Assembly: GCA_009746045.1 (NCBI GenBank)
Contig: RPFO01000080.1
Coordinates: 6,395,817-6,459,816, forward strand
DNA: 64,000 bases
Reading direction: 5' to 3'
DNA from: Mesostigma viride
Taxonomy: Eukaryota; Streptophyta; Mesostigmatophyceae; Mesostigmatales; Mesostigmataceae
Numbering within the stretch: position 1 is the first letter of the stretch; each line of letters opens with the position of its first letter. Positions 32,601 to 44,831 of the stretch are shown here, piece after piece. Made by a program: the position numbers and the translations under genes. The notes below the pieces were generated by a model, which was given only the letters and a program-made list of their open reading frames with translations, searched no databases and was not told the DNA's origin.

Positions 32601-35600
32601 ATTGACATGGTTGTCCATATATTAATGTTATAATTGGCTCATGCAAGGGTATAAATCAGCGCTGCCGACGAGACGGGGTCACACGTGTGTACCCTGGCAG
32701 CCTCCTGCACATCACCTAAAATCGGTCCGTCCGGTTACATGAGATCCTGGGAATTTTGGCGCGAACGCGTCGCGTTGAGGACGACGGGACCAGAAAAATT
32801 CCACCTCGCATGGCTGTCGACCCTATGTCCGCCGGAATATCAGTCAAAAGTCAATTATGCATGTTAAGTCGCTGCGATGGATGCAAACGACGCGTAAACT
32901 CTCCTGCTTTGCGATGATGCATGGTAGATATTATTCGCGTATGTTCATGCGTCAAAATAATTCGCAAACTGAGACGCTGATTTTTTGTGTCGGCCAGATC
33001 TGGAATTGGCAGCGAAAATGCATGTTTATTAATTGTGGGGGAAACTTTTTTGTTGGAAGCTCACAATTCCCAAAAGGTGGAATCCGAATGGGCTTCAAGT
33101 CTACTTTCACGAGCGCTAATCAGTTTTTCGAGAAACGAATCACATTTTCCAGGCTGTCGCATTACCTGCCGGCAGGTCAGATTTTGCTGTTTTCAGTGAC
33201 GTTTACGACCGTCCTTGCTTGATGCGTTTCTTCCTTTTTTTCGGCTCACGGCATGGCGGGGCTTGTTCCAACATGCCTGCGGAGGTGTAAGCTGTGTAGC
33301 CATGATTTAAAAGTCACATATTGCTCTCGCGCCACCATCTGTTACTGCTCGACACTGCAAGAAACACTGGTTGCCTGCTCGCAACGCAAGCACAAGCACG
33401 ACAACGGTGCCCTAATCCACATCCAGGCGTGTATTTCCGAGAAAAACTTCAGGCTTTTGTCGCGGCATACCTTCGGTGTTCCAAGCCGTTCACCGCTCCC
33501 CGAAATAGTCTTATGACTCGCTTTTATAGCATTGTGGGTTCGCGTCCGCCATCTCCGCCGGGTGCTGACACGAGATGTTCGCGCTGAACCTGGACTGCAA
33601 GGTCGCCCGCTACCGGTTAGCTGTACGTATTTAGCAAGCTCTGGATGATATTGTCATGGTTTTGGTGCAGGAAGGTGCTGTGGGGGGGTCTATCTCACCT
33701 CTTTACCTAGCTTTCCTCCTCCTAGCTTGACAGCTAAGTTTGCATCAGGAAGTCATGCTTGTTGACAAAGCTCGATGGATATAAACCTTGGGATGTGCTG
33801 TGAAGGTGTTAGCATGCTTGCTTGAAGAATTGAATGCGTATTTGTGCAAGCCATGGACATTTTTTATTAAGGGCAGTAGGTAGCAGCCACGTTCTTATTC
33901 AATTGTGTCAGGACGTCTATGTTGCCTTTACTGCACTCTGTCCTAGAGGAGTTTGATGCCACTGTAGATGACTATGACCAGTGGGGTGGTGAGGATGGGC
34001 CGGTGTGCTGGGGTGAGCCTGAAGGGCACCTTGGATCACGTGACCCTTAGGCAATCATGCCAGGCTGTGCAGTTTATGGCTTGTGATGTATGGATGCAGC
34101 GGGTGAGGCAGGTTGTCGTTGCCGTGGCCTGTGTTAGTGAACTCTATCATCTTTTAACTTACCCAAAGCCCCCCTAGACCTAAACTGCCTCGCCTTCTTT
34201 GAGGGGTTGCCTTCTTTGAGGAGTGCCATGTCTTGAAAGGTTTGTTGGGGCCCTGGCATTTCAGAGTAGGTTGAGGTGGAGAGGGGTGGCACACTGCTAG
34301 GTGATGGCAGGGCCATCCATGTGATGCACCTTACGTTGGGATGGGGACCATGCATTTGTTCTTGTTGCTAGCATGGGCAGGGTGAGCGGCTGGGAGTAAG
34401 GTGTAAGTGCTACTTGCGCCACTGTCCGAAAGGGGAGCTCCATGCGGTGGGCAAACAGCGTTGCAAGCGTACACTTAACACAAATGTGGTCTGATGCACT
34501 CAGCTGACCTGCCATTTCTCTTGATGCACCAAACCACACTAAAGGCTTGATATAGCCGGTAGGAAATGCATGTGCATGCAGTGTCAAAAGCAGAGAGGGA
34601 CACTGTTAGCACATGAGTGTGATTGTAAACCGATGAGTGTGAGCCTCCCCGTGCCATCCCATGCATTTTACACCTATTTTTGGCAAGCCCCCATCATGCC
34701 GCAGTTATGCACCGCCTATGCAAGGGGGATGAATAGACAGTTCTAGGTGTGTTGAGGGATGAGATAAGGGTAAACATGAGGAGCCATGCAGGCTAAAACG
34801 GAAGGGCGATGTCAACAGTGTGTTTGCCCAGATTTTGATGTCAGGAGGGGCTGAAAGATCAGTGGCCACGATAAACCTAGGTGGATTACATGAGAGATGA
34901 CACGACCATGAGAGGGTGGTAGATGAGTTCAACTGAGAAGAGCTAGCATTACATGCACAGATTCTTAATGACCTATGGACTGTCCAAGGGTTGGAGTTCA
35001 GTGCACGTTCCAAAGACTATGATGAGCATGACGATGATGGCAAGGGGGCGGGGGGGCGCAATTAGGACAGGCACTGATGCAGAATTATGTTGTACAGCAG
35101 CTAGGTGCTGAGCTCAATTGAATAGCAGCCCAAGCCACTGCTGTCCTTGATTGCGCTTTGTATTTCCATGTAGCAGAGAGGCACCTGGCAGATATATATT
35201 TGGATTAGCTGCTATAAGACACGCACAGCAGGGGTGCCCAGCAGAGTGGGCCAAGTACTGCAAAGGAGATTGTGTGTGCTGCCGAGCGGGGCCCGTTTAG
35301 AAAAGAGACTGGTCAGCCGACAGGCACGACTGGTCAGCCAAGCTCCCCTTCTTGAGGCTTGTAGGCACTATGGTGCTTGTTCCGAATGCCAGCATCTACT
35401 GTGATTGATGGTGATTTTATCCCTTGATGATCGCTTTTTTAGTCTGTGTTGGCTAATGTATCCAGCCCCAGTGGCATGTATATGAATCCCATGACAGCCA
35501 TGACGATAATTGAGTGAAGAATGCAAAGTTTTCCAAGACAATGGCGCAGAATATGGAGTATTTTTGCAAAAATCGCTCTATTTCTGCTTGCATCCGTCAC

Positions 35601-36099
35601 TTTTAGTGGGCCGGCAGTGGTCCTAATATGTCCAACTTGTGTTCTAGTGTAAATTCAAGTATTGTGCTATTAATGTGACGAATTCTGGCATGATTGGGCC
35701 GCATATGTGCTGGCAGGGGCTTCATAAGTTTGAAAATAATGCACTAAAACGGTGTTTTGGCTCATGTATGCCAGAATTATAGCACATAGTTTGGTCCTAC
35801 ATTGCATACTTAAGGGCGGTTTTTGTCTTTGGATATAAATTAATAAGCATGACCATTTCCAGCTGAATTGGACTACATTTACTACTTGCGTGTGGCTGCT
35901 ATGCCTCCTTATGCCTGGAAAACATCGTTTTTTGCACTTTTCCACGTCACGGTTTGATGCTAAAAATAGGTCAGTTGGCCCCCCAATTTATGTGATGTGA
36001 ACAGGGTCCTAGGGGGACCTTAAGTCCAGAAAGGCACCCCGATCTGACTATATGTGTGGGAGATATGACCCCATGTAACAAAAAAGGCCGTTTTTAGGT
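32601..36099. other. Intergenic, no gene recognised
   Basis: Only short frames (under 125 codons) without recognisable domains. No tRNA, no tandem array and no conserved splice pattern were seen. Possibly old, unrecognisable mobile-element DNA. Confidence 0.5.
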
Positions 36100-36103
36100 G
36101 ATG

Positions 36104-36390
36104 TGTGGTTTGTCTGTAATATGGAGGCAGATGCATGGTTCCCAAGGATAGATGGCAAGTACATAGTGATGAAGAAGACCACCCCCAGGTCTGTGGGGGC
36201 TCCAAGTGTGACCCAGTTTGGCATTATTCACAGCGATTCGGGCCACATTGGTGCCCAAAACCCTGTAGCTATAGGAACTAGATAGCTAGCATCATCCATT
36301 CCATCCCATGTTCCCCTCCCACTGAGGTCTTATGCGCTCACGTGACGCAGTCACGTGTACATTAACTGAATTAATGAATTGATTAATTAA
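36104..36390 (+). pseudogene. Second copy of the LINE 3' end
   Basis: Matches 28795-29035 from the CTGTAATATGGAGGCAGATG segment through the stop region to the CACGTGAC hairpin and (TTAA)n tail, with small insertions and substitutions. It is 5'-truncated to about 60 codons. Confidence 0.8.
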
Positions 36391-36688
36391 TTAAGATCAG
36401 CGCTGCATATTGCATAACTTGCATTGATAAGTATTTAATCGATTGAATTAATTTACATTGTACACATTGTACACATAGACTGTGTCACTGTCAGCATACA
36501 CTGTATGTATAATAGTAGTATAGGTACATTAAAAAAAAAAAATTACTAACATCAGAGTAAAGGCACCCACGTAAAAATAAACAAAGCCAACGCTAACAAG
36601 AGATACCACGACAAAACAACTATACAGCCGGCATGGGACACGCGATCCACACCGCGGAATGACGTAAAACAGCCTAATATTCTGATTA

Positions 36689-36772
36689 ATTGGCACGCCG
36701 CAAAGGTGAAAACCATTTGCGTTCAGTGCCGGTCCGCGGAAAACGCGATCTGCAAATGAATCCGACCGGCCT
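36689..36772 (-). repeat. Dispersed 84-bp repeat, copy 1 (SINE body candidate)
   Basis: Near-identical to 43806-43892 over about 80 bp. This copy lacks the tRNA-like part found beside the second copy. Confidence 0.8.
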
Positions 36773-36869
36773 AATATAACCGTGCTGCGCCGCAAAGTCA
36801 GCTCGTGTGCGGCGGATCGAGCAAGATGTCAGCCATAGCCCGGGTAATCGCTACCGAAAAGAGTTGGCG

Positions 36870-37615
36870 CCAATTATTACGATGTCCAGGTCCGCGCTGA
36901 CCAAGGGGCCCGCTGGCCCTCCAGGTCCAGACGGTCCTCCCGGGGCCGGCAGCATTCCTTAAAAAAGCCGGCGGTCAGGGTCCCCACCATGGCCCCGAAC
37001 TCCAGACAAAGGGCACCACCCGGTGGTGCCCGACGTCCCCATAGGCCGTGAGCTCGGCCCGCTCAGCCCGATCCGCCGAGTAGCCCGCCGCCTGGGATGC
37101 ACCATTGAACCACATGCATGGCTAAGAGCCAGGCAAGGCGGGCGAGCCACAGAAACGTGAGCAAGTGCCGGCCGCCTCCCTCAAAGTCCAGAACCACGAT
37201 GTCAGGTCGGTGGTAATTGGGGGATCTAGAAAGCCGCGCCGTCCGCATCCTCAGACCGGATGTTCGCGTGGGGGAAAACGGACCGGACCATGGCGAGCAC
37301 CACCTTCAGGAGAATAGTGTGCAAGTACAAGTATACCAATCAGTCTGATATATTCTGCTGGCCACCCATATGCATGACAGCTAGTAGTGGGTCCCAGTGG
37401 TGTCCAAGGCCTGCCCGCAGCTACCACAGGGCCGCCCTGCGGGAACAAGAGGTTGCGGAGCAAACAGTTGGTATCGCAGAGCCACCTGATTATAGTGAAT
37501 GGGCGCCAGGGCAAAAGGGGGGCCCATGGGGAGAGCTTGGAGGTAAGCCGAGCCCACACTCCGTATAATGAGAGTGAGAACAGCCACGCGCGACCCTGGG
37601 CGTTGAGGTCATAAA
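36870..37615 (-). pseudogene. Decayed non-LTR retrotransposon, zinc knuckle plus endonuclease-like region
   Basis: Read 3' to 5' of the plus strand, with several frame changes: LNAQGRAWLFSLSL, then ALRYQLFAPQPL, then CGSCGQALDTTGTHY (a C-x2-C...H type zinc-binding motif), then NYHRPDIVVLDFEGGG (PD-(D/E)xK-like), then GDVGHHRV. The domain order matches the remnant at 27690-28200. Stops and frameshifts make it a pseudogene. Confidence 0.65.
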
Positions 37616-37620
37616 AAAAA

Positions 37621-37691
37621 AGTAAGTAAGTAAGTAAGTACTCGCGTGTCATGCGCTAAGGCATGCCACGGAGTACTATGCTAATCTCACT
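37621..37691 (+). repeat. Inverted-repeat partner of 44832-44894
   Basis: A GTAAGTAAGTA tract followed by GCGTGTCATGCGC and GGCATGCCACGGAGTACT. The reverse complement recurs at 44832-44894, about 7.1 kb away. Confidence 0.7.
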
Positions 37692-37699
37692 AGAATTTA

Positions 37700-38040
37700 A
37701 AATAATTACACAAATTAAGTTTAAACAAATATTATCGTCTGCATCATTCCCCAACCATTAAGCACTAGATGGGGATGTAATCCTCATCCGAGCTGTCCTC
37801 TACTGTAATGGCAGACGAGGCGGTAGTGTAGCGGCTATCCTCAGGGCCAAGATAACCTCCACCTGCGGACTTCTACCCTGGCTAGCTTAACGAGCCGCGG
37901 GGCCCGTGGGGAGAAAACAGGAGCATACCCCTCAGGAACGTGCTTATCGCAGATGGCAGCCCATTTCTCCTTGTCAATCATGCGGGCGCGTCATAAAAAA
38001 GAGCCATACATACTGTAAGTACTCCTCAACGGGAATTCAT
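37700..38040. other. Intergenic, no gene recognised
   Basis: Mixed-composition sequence between two LINE fragments. Nothing identifiable. Confidence 0.45.
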
Positions 38041-38049
38041 TCATTCATT

Positions 38050-38095
38050 AATTACTCGTGCTCCTGTTGGGGAGTCACGGAGCACCGAAGTGGTT
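38050..38095 (-). repeat. Dispersed TGCTCCGTGACTCCCC repeat, copy 2 (inverted)
   Basis: The reverse complement matches 30487-30525 with about one mismatch in the 31-bp core. It is followed on its 3' side by AATTAATGAATGAATG. The sequence to 38565 holds no recognisable gene. Confidence 0.75.
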
Positions 38096-38565
38096 TTATG
38101 TAATCCCTTTGAGTGCAGAACAGGTAGAAAGGGCAGAGACCCCGTTTCTCCTTCATGCCACAAAGGCATGCCACAGCTGCATGCAATCGGACTAGCTCGG
38201 TATAAACGATCCGGCAAGTCTGTGGGTGCAATAAGACCCATGTGAGCATATCATAACAAGGAGTGTACGTGGGCAAGTAATCTGAGCATAGCCAGGACGT
38301 AGCATGGCTGTACAAGGACTAAGCTAAGTCTATGGCTGGCTGGTTGTGTACCGTGCGTTAGCGGTGCACGTGACTAGGTAGGGTGGCACAGCTAGGCAAT
38401 TAACATTCTAAGCATGGCTGCCATGGCGGCAATGACTACCAATGGATCTACAAGCCAGGGCTATTAGCTATTCTAGCCCGCAGCTAGGGGCGTCCACATC
38501 TTGTATATACCTTGTATATACATAAACACCAGAAAACCTACGCGGGTATTCTGCACATCGGGATG

Positions 38566-38775
38566 GCTCTTTTTGATTACCTGAACGCCCAGGGTCGCGC
38601 GTGGCTGTTCTCACTCTCGTTGCGGAGTGTGGGCTGCATGGTTTACATCCGCACTCTCCCCATGGCCGCCCCCCCCATTTGTCCTGGCGCCCAGTCACTA
38701 TCCGGTGACGCTGCGTCACCAACTGTACGCCCCGCAACCTCTCACATGTCGAGCGGCGCTGTGCTCGTCCGGTGC
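38566..38775 (+). pseudogene. Third non-LTR fragment (LNAQGRAWLFSLSL region)
   Basis: Plus-strand translation LNAQGRAWLFSLSLRSVGC followed, after a frame change, by APSHYPVTLRHQLYAPQPL. It is homologous to the start of the minus-strand remnant at 36870-37615. The zinc and endonuclease parts are absent. Confidence 0.65.
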
Positions 38776-39172
38776 GCGGAAACTAGTGAAGCTTTTTGGC
38801 GCGACTTCTCGCACCGTCGCGGCTTTTTTTCACATTTCCAAGGAGCACGGCGGGGCCAACAATGGCAGTCGGGTTCGACGTGGCAGCGTAGAAAATGCCG
38901 TGGATGGATTGGAGTGACGCTTGGGCAAGTTATTCCTCACATCTTGGGTGACATATCCCATGAATTTTCGGTTGTGCAATTCAGTGGGCTTAATAATTGC
39001 CATGAGAATTAGTAAAAAGATTTTCAGGGTTCGCGCGGCCAAATGCAGATTTCTGACTTGCGAATGCAATATTTCGTCACAAGGGAAACTCTGCAGGATG
39101 CATAACTTGTCACGCCCGCTTAACCATAGCTGGTATTAGTAGTTTTGAGGATAGCTACCGTCTACTTTTGCG
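38776..39172. other. Intergenic, no gene recognised
   Basis: No domain-bearing frame and no tandem repeat. Lies between a LINE fragment and the left inverted repeat at 39173. Confidence 0.45.
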
Positions 39173-39271
39173 AAAGAGCTTTTGACAGATCTGTAAAGTT
39201 AGGGCCCGAAAAATACAGATGGCTAGGCGTATATGCAGATCTGTTTTTTTATTACAGATCTGTACGTAAAC
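39173..39271 (+). repeat. Left terminal inverted repeat
   Basis: Begins AAAGAGCTTTTGACAG and includes three CAGATCTG palindromes and a T7 run. It matches the right arm without a gap. Confidence 0.9.
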
Positions 39272-40320
39272 CCCGATTTAATGCCTTAACGTCTTCGGGG
39301 GTCGAAGTGCAGGCCGTGCTCAGTACCTGGAAGCAAAATTCAGCCATGGCTACGAAAGAAGAAGAGGAATGTCAGCCGTATGACCTGCACACGAGGGTAA
39401 TTAAGAAATCAAGCCGAAGTTAATCCTGCATCTGAGCGAGCAGAATAATTGCAAACACAACAGCAATTGTGCGACAGACCAAACAATATCGCCGCGTGCA
39501 CTACTAGGCTCTGTATTCTGGTCACACCCAGATGAATTGGCTACATTGGATTAGGCGCCTTAACGAACTGAGTCGAGGGAAAACGCGAGGAGCGCCATCT
39601 AAGCAGTTGCTTGTCATGTCTATACGCCCGGGCATCTCATGATCTGTCTACCATGCACGCATTTTCCTTGGATGAATCAAACAGCTTTTGACATTTTAAT
39701 GGCGACAATGAAGTCCGGCCACGACAATATAGCGCTGCTCAGAGCTTCGTTGCCGAGAAAGGTTTAAGAGGTGCTTTGTCCGGGCAGATAATGTAACTCT
39801 GCCTAGACCCCGGTAGCTTTCAGCACGCGCATATTGCTTGAGGTAAGCGAGCCACGACGCCTGCAGGTGCTCCTGCCGAGGTACGTGGAGACCTCCGAGA
39901 GCACGTGGATTAGGCTCATGCGTCAAAGCAGCATCGACCTTCATTCTCATGGTGTGGAAGGTCACTTTTCAGGATTAACATATCTGAATGTTGATTGCCT
40001 GTTCATTTTCCGTCAAAAAAGCAGCGATTGAAACCATGAGCCATGCAAGTGTAAGGTGCAGAATTCAGTTGATGAACCCAAGCCGGTAATGTGCAAAATA
40101 GATGAACCCAAGTAATATGTGCAGATGTTTCGTCCCACTGGCTGTGTGCTATTGCATGAACCGTGTAGGCCCTTGGCGTGTACTCACTTGCTGCAACCGT
40201 GCCCACAGCTGCTTGTCAATACAAGCGGCAGGCACAACGACTTTTGCCGCGAGGTGAAACATTTAACTCCCCCACACCTTGCATTTTTCACTCTTTCTTT
40301 TCCCTATCCATCCTACCCCC

Positions 40321-40640
40321 CAGCACACACACACGCCAACATACATACACATGCTCATAATAAATGTTCACACACACATGCACACACGCACGCATACACA
40401 CATGCACACATACACACATGCACACACGCACACACGCACACACGCACACACGCACACACGCACACACGCACACACATGCACCCTGTGACATACACATGTA
40501 TGCACACAATATCACACGCATGCACACACCCACGTGCGCACATGCACGCTAACACATGCACACAAACATGTGCACACACCCACGAGCACACGTGCACATG
40601 CATACAAACGCACACAAACACAGGCAGACTTGCACACATG
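40321..40640 (+). repeat. Degenerate (CA)n / CACACG tract
   Basis: CACACA words with scattered G and T (CACACGCA, ACACATGC). Followed near 40730-40800 by CTGCC-rich low-complexity sequence. Confidence 0.9.
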
Positions 40641-42061
40641 CGCCACACACATCAATCCATCACCAATAAACGGGTTGCTTGGACCCAACGACCTTCTTAC
40701 TCGCCTGTCCACCCAATGTTCTGCCCATCCTCCCGCCTGCCCGCCTGCAAGTCTGCCACCTGCCTATCTGCCCACCCATCTGTCAACCTGCCTGCCTGCC
40801 TGCTTGTGTGCATGCCTGTGGGCCTGCATGTGCACCTGCGCCCATGCACTTATTATGCCCCCATGGCACATACATGCAGCCTAGCTAGTTGAGTGTCTCT
40901 AGGCACGCGCAGATGGGTGGCTACATGGGCATTTGCCTGTGTCTTGGGCTGGGGCGTTGGGCTGATTAGTTCAAGAGTGGGCGGGAAGACGGTGGTATAA
41001 TTGGGTGGGTAGGGACGGAGTGGATGGATGATTGGGGGGGTTGGATGCGGGTGGGACTCAAGTTAGTGTTAAGTCCAATGTTGCCTATAGCATCAACAAA
41101 AATAAGCGAGAAAGCAGCCTAAATTCAAGGAGCCTACTTCTTGTAACATGTGCCAAACTGCAATTAATGGTTGCAGGCTCACAAGCTGCCAGATTCATAA
41201 CGCAAATGGAATGAATTGCATGGTTACAGGACAAGCGTGTGGTTGGAAATCTTACAATGCCTGGCAACGTCTCTTTCATGTGCCCACTGAGAACCGCTGT
41301 TCTTCGACACAAGAAGGCTTTGGCAAGCAACGAGCTTCGGCCAGGGCCTTCATTTCAAGGAACCGTGTGTGAAGCAAGAACTCAGGATTTACAAACAGAA
41401 ACTATACCTAACTTTGCGACCTTCATGCAGTATGTCATGTGCATGGCTATGTAGTATGTGCCAACAATCACAACGAAAACGTGCGAAATTGCAAACATTG
41501 CCATGGAAGGGCAGGAGCCACGCACGCAGCAAATTAAAACGGCTCGTGAACCAGTCTGTCGGGCATAAAGGCAGCAAAGTCTGGCCAGCAATAATGCAGT
41601 GCGATGCGAGACAAACTCGGTAAATATGGGCAGGCAGGCGCAGCTCGTCCTCAGCAGTGCTATCTAATAACGTGACGGCGCCTTATTTCCGCGTGCACGG
41701 TGCCGAACATGGCACTGGCCTGATTCCAGTTGCAGCAACGCCAGATGCCTTCCCGTCATAGAGCAGAGGCTTCACGTACGTCGACATCGTTGGCTACCAG
41801 TCGCTATGCTTCCCGTGATAATGCACTACGCGTCCGAACAAAATGTCGAGAAAGCAAACAACAATCTACACGCGAGAGAACTGGGCTGATAGCTTTTCAG
41901 TACTGGTTTTACCGTGCCTTCAAATTCCATTAGCTTACTTAACCATGGCTGACTAATTTTAGCTAATTTACAGGTATTTGTATACCACTGGCCGCACCGC
42001 CCGCAATCCCCGCATGCATGGCCCGGGGCGAGTCTCGAAGACGTAAGGACATTACGTCGGA

Positions 42062-42160
42062 GTTTACGTACAGATCTGTAATAAAAAAACAGATCTGCAT
42101 ATACGCCTAGCCATCTGTATTTTTCGGGCCCTAACTTTACAGATCTGTCAAAAGCTCTTT
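42062..42160 (-). repeat. Right terminal inverted repeat
   Basis: Exact reverse complement of 39173-39271. The flanking base triplet GCG is the same as outside the left arm. Confidence 0.9.
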
Positions 42161-43084
42161 GCGAAATGTTGCGTAGAAATGAATATCACCCCGAATATGT
42201 GCAAAGGGGTGCAAAATCCGTCTGGTTCTTGCGTCATGCCATGCATATCTTTGTCGGCAGATAAATGGCTTATCATTAGACTATGCCCGACCTTCCTATA
42301 TTGCCCAGCCTGCGGCAATGAGCCATGCAGCAGGACACATGGCGAGCCCAAGATTCCGCAAAAAGGTCGCTAATGGTCTTCTGTCGATGTGCGGTATGCG
42401 TGGGAAAGGCTGCGAAAAACTGCTTATAATGCCTGTACGAAGCTCTTTGCAACCATTTTCCCGTGCGAGTTCATTTTCTATTAACGCCAAGCAACAAAGG
42501 AAAAGGGGGGCATCATTTTTTATTTGTCGGCCAAACGGTTCGAAGTTGTGATGGGTCGGGCAGACGACCTCGCCCACGACACGATGGGCTCAAGCTTCGC
42601 ATGATTCTGCCGGCGCCAATAAAGAAGCGCAGATTAGGCGAGGTAAGCGAGCTAGAGGGCCCAGAATCGCTGCTAACATAATCCAGCTTCTCAAAGGGTA
42701 GAAAGCTGATTATTAAGACTTTCTCAATGGCATTGTGAGCATGTGATCATGGCCATGCCTTGTTCAGATATTTACCCTTGCCTTTCTAGTTTAAAGACTG
42801 TTTTATAGAGGGATAGGAGAACGTTGTTTGAACGTTGGCTCATTCATTTCTGCGAAGAAAGAGCCTTTTCAGTTGTTCACAACAAGATGGAAACTGCCAC
42901 GTATGCAAATTACCCTGGCAATGCAAGTGACGCAAGGTGCATGAGTGAGGTTATTCATGGCTAAGATTGCCTTCATGCGCGAGTTGGGCAGCCAGGTGGC
43001 TGGCTGGGCATGCACTGGCTGGCTAGGTGAGTGGAGCGTGTATGGGGGTTGCATGTATGGCCGTGTGAGAAGTGCAAGCGCGAA
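42161..43084. other. Intergenic, no gene recognised
   Basis: Short frames only, without recognisable motifs. Confidence 0.45.
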
Positions 43085-44420
43085 CGGGCGGGCACATGCC
43101 TGGTTGGTTAATTTGGGTGTTGGGTGGTTAGGTGGTTAGGTGATTGGGTGGTTGGGTGGTTGGGCTTGGTGGGTGCAGGTGGTTGTGTAGCTGGGTGGTT
43201 GGTTAGTTGTTTAGTTGCTTGCCCAGGGAGTCTTTGGTGGGTGGCTCAGGCTAGATGTTTCAATGAATGCCTGGCTAGAGGTGCGTGGGTTGGGCAGGTG
43301 GCTGGGTGAAAGGTGAATGCCTGGGTAAGAGGCTGGCCAACTAGTAGCTAGGAGCTCAGGCAACTGGAGAGGGTGGGTGGGTGCAGGGTGTTTGGGTGGC
43401 TGGTTATGCTGGGTGCATGGAAGAGTGCAAGCTAGGGTGGTTGGTTATAGGTGGATGGCCAGGTGTCTGGGTGATTGACAGGCTTTGGGGACTTCTCTAT
43501 ATGGTTGGCTTGTTGATCTTCTAAGTGCGTGACTGAAACACTTGCATGGGTTTGAGGGTGGTGGGCTAATTATTGTGGTTAGGGATGCGGGTGGGTGGGT
43601 TGGTGGTGGGCCATCGGTGGACTCGGTGGCGGTGGATGCGTAGGTGACTAGAAGTTCGTGTGTGGGCGAACAGGCCGGTGGGTCAGTAGATGGGTGGGGG
43701 GGCGCGCATATATGAGTGCGTGGATGGGTTTGTGGTTGGGATTGACTCACGTATCGCGAGTGAAGGGCTGTGCAGGTTGGGGGTGAGGTGTGTGTATTCT
43801 GATCAGGCACGCCGCAAAGGTGAAAACCATTTGCGTTCAGTGCCGGTCCGCGGAAAACGCGGAAAAACGCGATCTGCAAATGAATCAGACCGGAATCGAA
43901 CTGGGGACCTCTCGCACCAGCTTTCGCTGACTATAGGACGGACGTCTCCGGTGTGTGTATGGCTGCCAGCTGAAAGAATGCATGTGTGGGTGGGTGAGTG
44001 GGTGGGTCAGTAGGTATAAGGGTGTGGGGGGAGGGAGTGGTTGAGTGGGTTAATGTGAGTGGGTGGGTCAAGAGTGGGAGGCCAGGTAGTGGACATTGGG
44101 CCAGCTGGCTAAGGTGGTTGGGTGGCTGGCTATAATGGATGGGTGATTGCCTCCTTATTACCTACTACTAGTTTGGGTGGGTTGCGCAGGAGGCTGGCTC
44201 GGTGGGTGGATGCATGTCCCAGTGGGTTGGTAGGTGGCTGGGTGCCCGGGTGGTTAGATAAGGGTGGGTTAGTAAGGGCATGGCTGCATGGCTTGGTGGG
44301 TGGGTCAGTGCATGGGTGGGTGGACGGGTGGGTGGCTGGGTGCCCAGGCGCGCGTGAGTGTATTAGTCTTGTGAGTGGGTGGGTGTTCAGGTGCATGGCT
44401 CTTGGCTGCATGGGTGGGAA
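43085..44420 (+). repeat. Degenerate GGTGGGT/GGCTGGGTGG low-complexity DNA
   Basis: Blocks near 43100-43480, 43560-43740 and 43980-44400 are built from imperfect GTGGGTGGGT, GGTTGGTTAG and GGTGGCTGG words without a fixed period. The SINE-like sequence at 43806-43935 is embedded between them. Confidence 0.8.
43806..43935 (-). repeat. Candidate tRNA-derived SINE (second copy of the 84-bp repeat)
   Basis: On the minus strand a pol III B box (GTTCGATTC, within 43892-43902) follows TATAGTCAGCGAAAGCTGG (43935-43917), which resembles an A box. The body then matches 36689-36772. The A-B spacing (about 15 nt) is shorter than in a complete tRNA, so the head is a degenerate or truncated tRNA. This is not a functional tRNA gene. 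Confidence 0.4.
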
Positions 44421-44831
44421 ACGCAAAAGATGTAGAACTGGGATATGCCGATGTAATACGTGAGCGTACATGGATGCCAGGTGACATGTGCCAGCCTGTC
44501 ACTGGTGTATTGCACCTTGTTGTTCGCTCGGCAGTTTATGTAAAAAAAGCGGTCATTGTTACTTAAGGTGATGTGTTTATGGCTTAATGACATGGCTCAT
44601 ATCCATAGTTGTCTCACTTCATAAATAATAATTTACACAGAATGCTAGTATTTGTCTCACTTCACAGAGTGCTAATTCAAGTTGCGTTTTGCCAGTACAC
44701 AGCCCGGCCTGGCACCCTGCCTAACCCTCAGCACATGTCACACCCCACGCAACTCCATGCCGTAGTCATGAGCATTCCATGCCATAATTTTCTTAAGTAG
44801 TACTTACTCCGTGAGAGACTAGCATAGTAGT

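Larger units (their letters stand above)
39173..42160. mobile_element. Candidate non-autonomous DNA transposon with 99-bp terminal inverted repeats
   Basis: 39173-39271 and the reverse complement of 42062-42160 are identical over 99 bp by eye, then about 70% similar for another 25 bp. Each arm contains three copies of the palindromic word CAGATCTG. GCG flanks both outer ends, a possible 3-bp target-site duplication. The interior shows no transposase and holds a CA-rich tract and a CTGCC-rich stretch. Terminal inverted repeats plus a short duplication suggest a cut-and-paste element. A foldback repeat without transposition is the alternative. Confidence 0.65.

Noticed and set aside
32685-33587. 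Several short overlapping frames
   Set aside because: Under 125 codons, no motif, AT-rich composition unlike the genes in this window.
40119-40892. Frame of 257 codons with Thr-His repeats
   Set aside because: Made mostly of the degenerate CA tract; no domain.
43892-43935. Functional tRNA gene
   Set aside because: A and B boxes are too close and no anticodon arm can be drawn; kept only as a SINE-head candidate.
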